Shown here: piece by piece, positions 58,767 to 64,000 of the stretch
Position numbering within the stretch: the first letter of the stretch is position 1
Layout of the letters: each line of letters opens with the position of its first letter
Assembly (NCBI GenBank): GCA_051209155.1
Contig: JBPJGB010000001.1
DNA length: 64,000 bases
Source of the DNA: Actomonas sp051209155
GTDB taxonomy: Bacteria > Verrucomicrobiota > Verrucomicrobiia > Opitutales > Opitutaceae
Direction: 5' to 3' (one strand)
The notes under the pieces: model-generated
Database searches by the model: none
What the model was told of the DNA's origin: nothing
The model's input: only the letters and a program-made list of their open reading frames with translations
Translations under genes and position numbers: made by a program

Positions 58767-59510
58767 TTAGTAACGCACCTCAAGCGTGACGTTGCCGTCG
58801 ACGTCGATGAAGCCGGGTTCGGTGGCGGCGGGACCGCTGCTATCGGCGGCCATCGCACTCATCATCATACCGCGCTGCATGGGGCGGATGGGGCCATTGC
58901 TGTTGACGTGGATGCGGACGACTTCGCGTAGCTCGTAGTTGAGGGTGGAGAGCACGGCGACGGCGGTGTCGCGGGCTTCGCGGGTGGCGGCCTGCAGGGC
59001 TTCGCGGCGGGCGGTGGTGATGGCCGCGTCATCGGCGGTGAACTCGAAGCGGGTCACGCGGTTGGCACCCGAATCGACGACACCGGCGGCGAACTCCCCG
59101 GCGCGCTCGGCCGGCACGGTGAAGGTGGCGTTCCATTGCGCGAGGTAGCCGGTGATCTCCGGTTCGCCGTTGGCCGACATCGAGCTGACTTTGCTGCGGC
59201 TGTAGATCGGGTTGAGGGTGAGGGCGCCGGCCTGGACGCGTTCGGCGCCTTTTTGCTGCAGGAAGGCGAGCACCGCCTTGGACGGCTCGATCACGGCTTG
59301 AGTCGCTGCGGCGGAGGTTTTTTCGCGGGCTTCGATGATGATCGAGAGCTCGGCGAGCGTGGCGGGAATACGCACGGTTTCCTGGCCGCTCACGGTGAGG
59401 AGGCGCGGCGCGTTGGGGTCAACCGGCGCCATCTGCGCGCGCAGGACGGTGGAACCGCCCACAACGAGAGCGAGGGCGAGGAAGGTGGAAAAGCGACGGA
59501 GGGCGTTCAT
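58767..59510 (-). CDS. SIMPL-domain (DUF541) secreted protein
   Basis: From the ATG at 59510 the protein has 247 residues and a signal peptide (MNALRRFSTFLALALVVGGS). The body is a SIMPL/DUF541 domain: LLTVSGQETVRIPATLAELS at the start, VLAFLQQKGAERVQAGALTL, NPIYSRS, and an REALQAATREARDTAVAVLS helix. It ends with beta strands VDGNVTLEVRY. Members sit in the periplasm or outer membrane; in other bacteria they have been linked to oxidative stress or assemble as rings, but function is generally unknown. It is preceded upstream by the GH3 gene on the same strand with a 42-base gap, so both may be one transcript. Confidence 0.85.
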   Translation of the reverse strand: MNALRRFSTFLALALVVGGSTVLRAQMAPVDPNAPRLLTVSGQETVRIPATLAELSIIIEAREKTSAAATQAVIEPSKAVLAFLQQKGAERVQAGALTLNPIYSRSKVSSMSANGEPEITGYLAQWNATFTVPAERAGEFAAGVVDSGANRVTRFEFTADDAAITTARREALQAATREARDTAVAVLSTLNYELREVVRIHVNSNGPIRPMQRGMMMSAMAADSSGPAATEPGFIDVDGNVTLEVRY

Positions 59511-59552
59511 GGTGTCGACCATGGACAGCGGTCGGGTCGCTTGGTTTCGCGC

Positions 59553-61736
59553 TCAATTTGTCAGTGTCACGCTCGCGCGAAGGCCGAGGTCAGTCTCGGC
59601 CGAGGAGGTGCCGACGTGGAGCTCAATGGGGGCCGATTCAAGGATCCAGGCATGGGCGTCGACGTTCCAGGTGGCGAATTCGCGGGTGGGGATGTCGATC
59701 GTGACCGGGACGGTCGCGCCGGCGGTAGCGGTGGTGCGGGCGTAGCCGACGAGTTGCTTGTTGGGGCGCTCGACGGCGGACTCCGGGTAGCTGGCGTAAA
59801 CTTGCACCACCTCGTCGCCGTCGCGGTCGCCCGTGTTGGTCACTTGCACGGTAACGGTGACGTGATCACTGGCGACGGTGGTCTTGAGATCGGAAAGGGC
59901 GAAGGTGGTGTAGCTGAGGCCGTAGCCGAAGGGGTAGAGGGGCTCGGCGGTGGCGTATTGGTAGGTGCGGCCATGGCGGATGTTGTAGTCCATCATCGGC
60001 GGCAGGTCGTCGATCGAGGCGGGCCAGGTCTGCACGGTTTTGCCGCCGGGGTTCACGTCGCCGAAGAGCACGTCGGCGAGCGCGTTGCCCTGTTCCTGCG
60101 AGGCGTGGGTGAGCTGCACGATGGCGGGAATATTTTTGCTGGCCCACGGCATGGCGTAGGGGAAGTTGGCGACGAGCACGAGGATGGTGCGGGGGTTGAC
60201 CGCGCGCACGCGCTGGAGGAAGGCGAGTTGGGCGGGATCGAGGTTGATCGACTGGCGGTCGAGGCCCTCTTTGCCGTCGCTGGGCGAGGTGGCGACGGCC
60301 CAGCCGGCGTTGCCCTCGGGGTGGTTGCCAAGGCAGACAACGGCCACGTCGCCGGCGGCGGCGACCTCGACCGCGGTGTCGCTCATGTCGCCGGCCCAGG
60401 TGACGCCATATTTGGCGGACTCGAAGAACGAGGTGGGCTGGGCGTAGGCTTCGATGCCGTCGCGGATGGAAACCTGGTAGGGCGGGGTGCCGGAATACCA
60501 GTCAAGCAGGGTGGTGTTGGCGCGGGGCCCGACCACGGCGACGGTTTTGATCTGGGTGTGGTCGAGCGGGAGCAGGTCATCCTCGTTGCGCAGGAGCACG
60601 ATGGATTTGGCGGTGACCTCGCGCACGAGGGCGCGCGTGGCGGGGCGGTCCCACGGCTCCGGCGTGCCGTCGGTCTCGTGTCCGATTTCTGAATACGGCA
60701 CGCGCTCCGGCGGATCGAGCAGGCCGAGATCGATGAAGAGGCGCAGGCGGCCGCGGATGACCTCGTCGATGGTGGCTTCGGTCACGAGGCCCTGTTCGAC
60801 GGCGGGTTTGATCGAGTCGGTGCGATCGAGGAAGAGGTTGACGCCGGCGTTGATGACGGCGGCGGAGGCGGCGGTCATGTCGGGGTAGGCGTGGTGTTCG
60901 TCGACGAGATGGGTGACGCCGCCGCCATCGGAGCAGATGGTGCCGTCGAGGCCCCATTCGCCGATGACGATGTCGCGGATCATGGGGTGCACGTGGCAGG
61001 GGATGCCGTTGTGGGCGTTGTAGGCCAGCATCATGGAACGGGCGCCGCCGTCGCGAATGGCGATCTCGAAGGGTCTGGCGTAATACTCGCGCCAGAGGCG
61101 TTCGTCGAAATCGGACGAGGTGTGAAAGCGACCGTCCTCATTGCTGTTGGCGAGGAAGTGTTTCAGCAGGCTGGTGGCCTTGAAGTAACGCGGGTCGTCA
61201 CCGCGCAGACCGCGGGCAAAACCGGCGGCGAGGGTGCCGGCGAGGAACGGGTCTTCGCCGTAGACCTCCTCAGTGCGGCCCCAGCGCGGATCACGGGCGA
61301 GGTCGGCGTTGGGCGCCATCACGATAAGGCCGGAGCGATGGTATTTGGGGCTTTGAAAAAGGTAGCGCGCTTCCTCGGCCTGGTTGGCGGCGACACGCTC
61401 GATGATCGCCGGGTCCCAGGTGGCGGCGAGGCCGTAGGCTTGCGGGAACTGGGTGGTGGGCGTCGGGTTGCGTTTGCCCCAGTTGGACGGACCGCCCTGC
61501 GCGACGCCGTGGTAACCCTCGGCGATGGAGGTGTAGGTGATACCGAGGCGTTCGTTGCCGCGGGCGAAGCCGAGGATGCCGATCTTTTCGTCGAGGGTCA
61601 GGCGGCCGATAAGGTCGTCGATGCGTGCTTCGGTGGGCAGATCGGGATCGCGGAAAGGGTAGTCGGTTTCGGCGGCGGTCGCGAGGGGAGCGGTGAGGCC
61701 CACGACGACAAGCAGGGCGAGGGGCAGGGGTTTCAT
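59553..61736 (-). CDS. Glycoside hydrolase family 3 enzyme, secreted
   Basis: The 727-residue protein has a signal peptide (MKPLPLALLVVVGLTAPLAT). GH3 domains follow: an N-terminal TIM barrel with LTLDEKIGILGF, ATSLLKHFLANSNEDGRFHT (KHF motif, 192-194) and the nucleophile Asp270 in GTICSDGGG. The alpha/beta sandwich has KSIVLLRNEDDLLPLD and VAVVGPRANTTLLDWYSGTP. The C-terminal fibronectin-III-like domain has EPLYPFGYGLSYTTFALSDL and QVTNTGDRDGDEVVQVYASY. Likely activities are beta-xylosidase or beta-glucosidase; the WYSGTPP segment resembles xylosidase-like members. It would complement the CE15 and acetyl esterases in xylan breakdown. It lies downstream of the LacI-type gene, separated by a repeat-bearing 253-bp gap. 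Confidence 0.9.
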   Translation of the reverse strand: MKPLPLALLVVVGLTAPLATAAETDYPFRDPDLPTEARIDDLIGRLTLDEKIGILGFARGNERLGITYTSIAEGYHGVAQGGPSNWGKRNPTPTTQFPQAYGLAATWDPAIIERVAANQAEEARYLFQSPKYHRSGLIVMAPNADLARDPRWGRTEEVYGEDPFLAGTLAAGFARGLRGDDPRYFKATSLLKHFLANSNEDGRFHTSSDFDERLWREYYARPFEIAIRDGGARSMMLAYNAHNGIPCHVHPMIRDIVIGEWGLDGTICSDGGGVTHLVDEHHAYPDMTAASAAVINAGVNLFLDRTDSIKPAVEQGLVTEATIDEVIRGRLRLFIDLGLLDPPERVPYSEIGHETDGTPEPWDRPATRALVREVTAKSIVLLRNEDDLLPLDHTQIKTVAVVGPRANTTLLDWYSGTPPYQVSIRDGIEAYAQPTSFFESAKYGVTWAGDMSDTAVEVAAAGDVAVVCLGNHPEGNAGWAVATSPSDGKEGLDRQSINLDPAQLAFLQRVRAVNPRTILVLVANFPYAMPWASKNIPAIVQLTHASQEQGNALADVLFGDVNPGGKTVQTWPASIDDLPPMMDYNIRHGRTYQYATAEPLYPFGYGLSYTTFALSDLKTTVASDHVTVTVQVTNTGDRDGDEVVQVYASYPESAVERPNKQLVGYARTTATAGATVPVTIDIPTREFATWNVDAHAWILESAPIELHVGTSSAETDLGLRASVTLTN

Positions 61737-61800
61737 TTTTCAGAAGGGAACGGAGGTGAACAGAGCCGGGGGGCACCGGGTGTTTTTACAGAAGGGAACG
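61737..61800. repeat. Partial spacer repeat upstream of the GH3 gene
   Basis: CAGAAGGGAACGGAGGTGAA, CAGAGCCGGGGGGCACCGGG and TTTTTACAGAAGGGAACGAA are a shortened copy of the elements found at 43-52 kb, again adjacent to the start codon of a minus-strand gene. Confidence 0.75.
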
Positions 61801-61900
61801 AAGGCTGAGGGGCTGCAGCCTAGTCCGGTCGAGGGTCGGTGGGCAGAGAAAAGACCCCTCAGGTTTTGCGAAACTTGCGCGGAAACTTGGTTTTGGACAG

Positions 61901-61973
61901 AACGCCAATCCTCGCTGATCGGCGCTATTGAGATCAGCGAAAATGAGCGCGGATGAGCGCGGATGAGCGTTCC
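61901..61973. repeat. GATCAGCG-type inverted repeat
   Basis: AACGCCAATCCTCGCTGATC faces GATCAGCGAAAATGAGCGCG, followed by a tandem GGATGAGCGC and GATGAGCGTT. It is related to the block at 21140-21187 and lies 17 bases downstream of the LacI-type gene's stop. Confidence 0.7.
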
Positions 61974-61989
61974 AACGGGGCTGGGTTAG

Positions 61990-63021
61990 CTAGTCCGTTC
62001 CAGTCTGCAGCGACGGGCCGTCGATCCATTGGCTTTCGACCATCTCGACGCGGGGGATGGCGGGGATGCCGAAGTCGCGGTTGGCGATGCGGGCGGCGAG
62101 GAGTTCGACCGCCCAAGCGCCCATGAGAAACTGATTCTGCTGCAGGCCGGCGAAGCCACTCCCCTCGACCATGTGACTGAGCACGGCGACGCCGAGGTCC
62201 TGCGGGCGCCGGATTTCGTGCACATCAAGCACCAGTTTGAATTGGGCGATGGCGGCCGGGGAATGCACCACCACGACCGCATCGGGTTCGTGGTCGGCGC
62301 GCCAACGCAGAAAGGGTCCGGCCTCAATCTCGTCGAGGCGCAGGATGGGCAAAGCCGAGGCCCCGCCTTGGACCGCGTCGCACCAACCAAGGTAGGCGGA
62401 GGTATGGGAGTGTTCCGTGCGGCGGTCCTCGTAGTCGCTCAGCACGAGTCCGATCCGCCGGTAACCGAGGGCGCGCAGACGCTCGCAGGCGTTGAAGGTG
62501 TCACGATAGGGGCGGCTGGTGACGCGGTGGAGTTTGGTGCGGATGCTGAAGCCAACCGTCACCACGGCGTAGCGATCGAGGGTGGCGGGGAAGTCCTCGT
62601 CGACCTTGGGGCCGCCAAAACAGAGCAGGCCCTCGATGCCGCGGGCGCGGAGAATTTCGTCAAAACGGCGGACGGTGAGTCCGGGCGCCCGCAACCAGAG
62701 CGGTTCCAGGCGGTAGCCAATTTCGGCGGCGCGCTTCGTCATGCCTTCATGGATACGCGTGAGGTGGACGGACTTCTCCCAGGGGCGCTGGTGGTCGTAG
62801 AGCGAGATGATGCCGAAGCAGGCGTGCTCGCGCTGGGTGCGCGGTTTGCGCAGGTGACGCATCATGTCGACGATGCGCGCGTCGGGTTGATAACCGTGTT
62901 CGGCGGCGAGAGCGCGGACGCGTTCCTTGGTCGCGGTCGAAATGCGCGGGCTGTCGCGCAACGCCAGGGAGATGGCGGAGGGCGAGAGGTCGGCGAGTTT
63001 GGCAAGGTCGCGCAGGGTCAT
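61990..63021 (-). CDS. LacI-family transcriptional regulator
   Basis: The 343-residue protein has a LacI helix-turn-helix at its N-terminus (TLRDLAKLADLSPSAISLAL, SPRISTATKERVRALAAEHG YQPD). A periplasmic-binding-protein-like ligand domain follows (FGIISLYDHQRPWEKSVHLT, GIEGLLCFGG, RIGLVLSDYEDRRTEHSHT, DLGVAVLSHMVEGSGFAGLQ). It should bind a sugar or uronate and control nearby catabolic genes, most likely the divergent sulfatase and perhaps GH3. Its own operator is not evident; the 131-bp divergent spacer contains three GCTGAAA direct repeats at 63034-63055. Confidence 0.92.
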   Translation of the reverse strand: MTLRDLAKLADLSPSAISLALRDSPRISTATKERVRALAAEHGYQPDARIVDMMRHLRKPRTQREHACFGIISLYDHQRPWEKSVHLTRIHEGMTKRAAEIGYRLEPLWLRAPGLTVRRFDEILRARGIEGLLCFGGPKVDEDFPATLDRYAVVTVGFSIRTKLHRVTSRPYRDTFNACERLRALGYRRIGLVLSDYEDRRTEHSHTSAYLGWCDAVQGGASALPILRLDEIEAGPFLRWRADHEPDAVVVVHSPAAIAQFKLVLDVHEIRRPQDLGVAVLSHMVEGSGFAGLQQNQFLMGAWAVELLAARIANRDFGIPAIPRVEMVESQWIDGPSLQTGTD

Positions 63022-63152
63022 GGCGGGGGAAACGCTGAAAGCTGAAAAGCTGAAAACTGAAATCAGACCACACGGAAGTAAACAGTTGAACGTCGGTCGG
63101 GGCTGGACGGCGGAGGCAGGTCGGCGGCAAGGTGGGGCAACCCCTTACCCTG

Positions 63153-64000
63153 ATGATGCAGACTCGATCCCTGATTTTGTGTGGCCTGTTGGGCGCGTTG
63201 TCGCTGGCGGCCCGGCCGGTGCCCGTGCCAGCGACGGTGGAACCCGAAGCGGTGCCCGGCGCGAAACCGATGAACGTCGTGTTCATTTTGTCCGACGACC
63301 ATCGCTGGGATGCGATGAGTTTTATGGGTCATCCATTGGCGCAAACTCCGAACATGGATCGGCTGGCGGCGGAGGGCGCGCACCTGAAGAACGCGTTGGT
63401 CACGACCTCGCTGTGTTCGCCGAGCCGGGCGTCGATTCTCACCGGACTCTACACCTTCCGCCATCGCGTGATCGACAACCAGCGGGCGATTCCGGACGGC
63501 ACGCTCTACTTTCCGCAGTATTTGCAGAAGGCGGGTTACGCGACGGGCTTCTTTGGCAAGTGGCACATGGGCAGCGAAGGCGACCAGCCGCAACCGGGCT
63601 TTGACCGCTGGGTGAGTTTCCGTGGGCAGGGTCAATATCTGCCCAATGGCAACATGCTCAATGTCGACGGCGAACACGTGCCGCAGCAGGGCTACATCAC
63701 CGGCGAGCTGACCGACTACGCGATCGACTGGCTGAAACAACAGAACGCGGCCGAGAAACCCTTCTTCCTCTACCTCTCGCACAAGGCCGTGCACGCCAAC
63801 TTCACGCCGGAGGAGAAGTATGCCGGCTCGATGGCCGACCGCGAGTGGGAGCGACCGGCGTCGATGCGTTTGACCGCAGAGATGGCCCGGGAGCGGCCAC
63901 GCTGGCTGCGCGATCAACGCAACTCCTGGCATGGCGTCGACTTCCCCTACCACAGCGAACTCGACATCGATCAATATTACCGCGCCTACGGCGAGACGCT
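63153..64000 (+). CDS. Sulfatase, type I formylglycine-dependent, 5' part
   Basis: The frame is open from the ATG at 63153 (or 63156) to the window edge, 282 codons without a stop, and continues beyond. It begins with a hydrophobic signal-like segment (LILCGLLGALSLAARP). The sulfatase core follows: MNVVFILSDDHRWDAMSFMG with metal-binding Asp48 and Asp49, TSLCSPSRASILTG with Cys88 in the C-x-P-S-R motif that is converted to formylglycine, GYATGFFGKWHMG and FFLYLSHKAVHANFTPEEKY. It removes sulfate esters, typically from marine polysaccharides. No activating enzyme is seen. It is divergent from the LacI-type regulator. Confidence 0.93.
   Translation, partial: MMQTRSLILCGLLGALSLAARPVPVPATVEPEAVPGAKPMNVVFILSDDHRWDAMSFMGHPLAQTPNMDRLAAEGAHLKNALVTTSLCSPSRASILTGLYTFRHRVIDNQRAIPDGTLYFPQYLQKAGYATGFFGKWHMGSEGDQPQPGFDRWVSFRGQGQYLPNGNMLNVDGEHVPQQGYITGELTDYAIDWLKQQNAAEKPFFLYLSHKAVHANFTPEEKYAGSMADREWERPASMRLTAEMARERPRWLRDQRNSWHGVDFPYHSELDIDQYYRAYGET

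Overview
The window is high-GC DNA, densely packed with genes and rich in secreted carbohydrate esterases and hydrolases, Gfo/Idh/MocA oxidoreductases with Tat signals, a formylglycine-type sulfatase, an ADOP permease paired with a PadR regulator, and dispersed ACAGAGG-like intergenic repeats. Together these suggest a polysaccharide-degrading member of the Verrucomicrobiota, most likely Opitutaceae. The taxonomic call is an inference; no rRNA or marker gene is present.

Layout. 1-12.6 kb: end of an oxidoreductase, HEAT-repeat protein, ADOP permease with PadR regulator, glucuronoyl-esterase-like CE15 enzyme, SDR, amidohydrolase, carboxylesterase, esterase and an SMP-30-like protein. 12.6-15.2 kb: an AT-richer accessory patch with an IS91-type transposase remnant followed by two attC-like sites, a degenerate third and three small cassette-like genes, with no integrase in view (CALIN-like). 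15.2-22.2 kb: sialate O-acetylesterase, an unknown secreted protein, two coupled methyltransferases and a CvfB-like RNA-binding protein, separated by repeat-filled spacers.

22.4-34.8 kb: one minus-strand operon encoding an NHLM-type (bacteriocin-class) export machine. It comprises a HlyD-like adaptor, a C39-peptidase ABC transporter, a second ABC transporter, a TolC-like outer-membrane protein and a cyclic-nucleotide-binding protein. The first gene is not a small peptide but a protein of about 1,320 residues with a double-glycine leader, N-terminal RTX calcium-binding repeats and a long 11-residue repeat domain. I consider this the most novel system in the window. 35-41.8 kb: a TonB-dependent receptor convergent with a LytT/LytS-like two-component pair. 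A truncated amidohydrolase 3' end at 22.2 kb and the intact gene at 42.1 kb lie in direct orientation on either side of this 20-kb block.

42-53.4 kb: a minus-strand run coding for corrinoid-dependent one-carbon transfer: pterin methyltransferase, MetF-MetV fusion, B12-binding protein with an extra C-terminal domain, UroD-type methyltransferase, a small unknown protein, a MetH-activation-like protein and a RACo-type reductive activator, then mannonate dehydratase. Every gap between these genes (121-180 bp) contains a copy or part of related inverted-repeat elements. A role in demethylating methoxylated sugars or uronates is my hypothesis.

53.5-64 kb: MASE1 hybrid histidine kinase, HEFGH-type membrane protein, Gfo/Idh/MocA oxidoreductase, SIMPL-domain protein, GH3 glycosidase, LacI-type regulator and a divergent sulfatase that runs off the right edge. 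No tRNA, rRNA, CRISPR array or cobalamin riboswitch was recognised.
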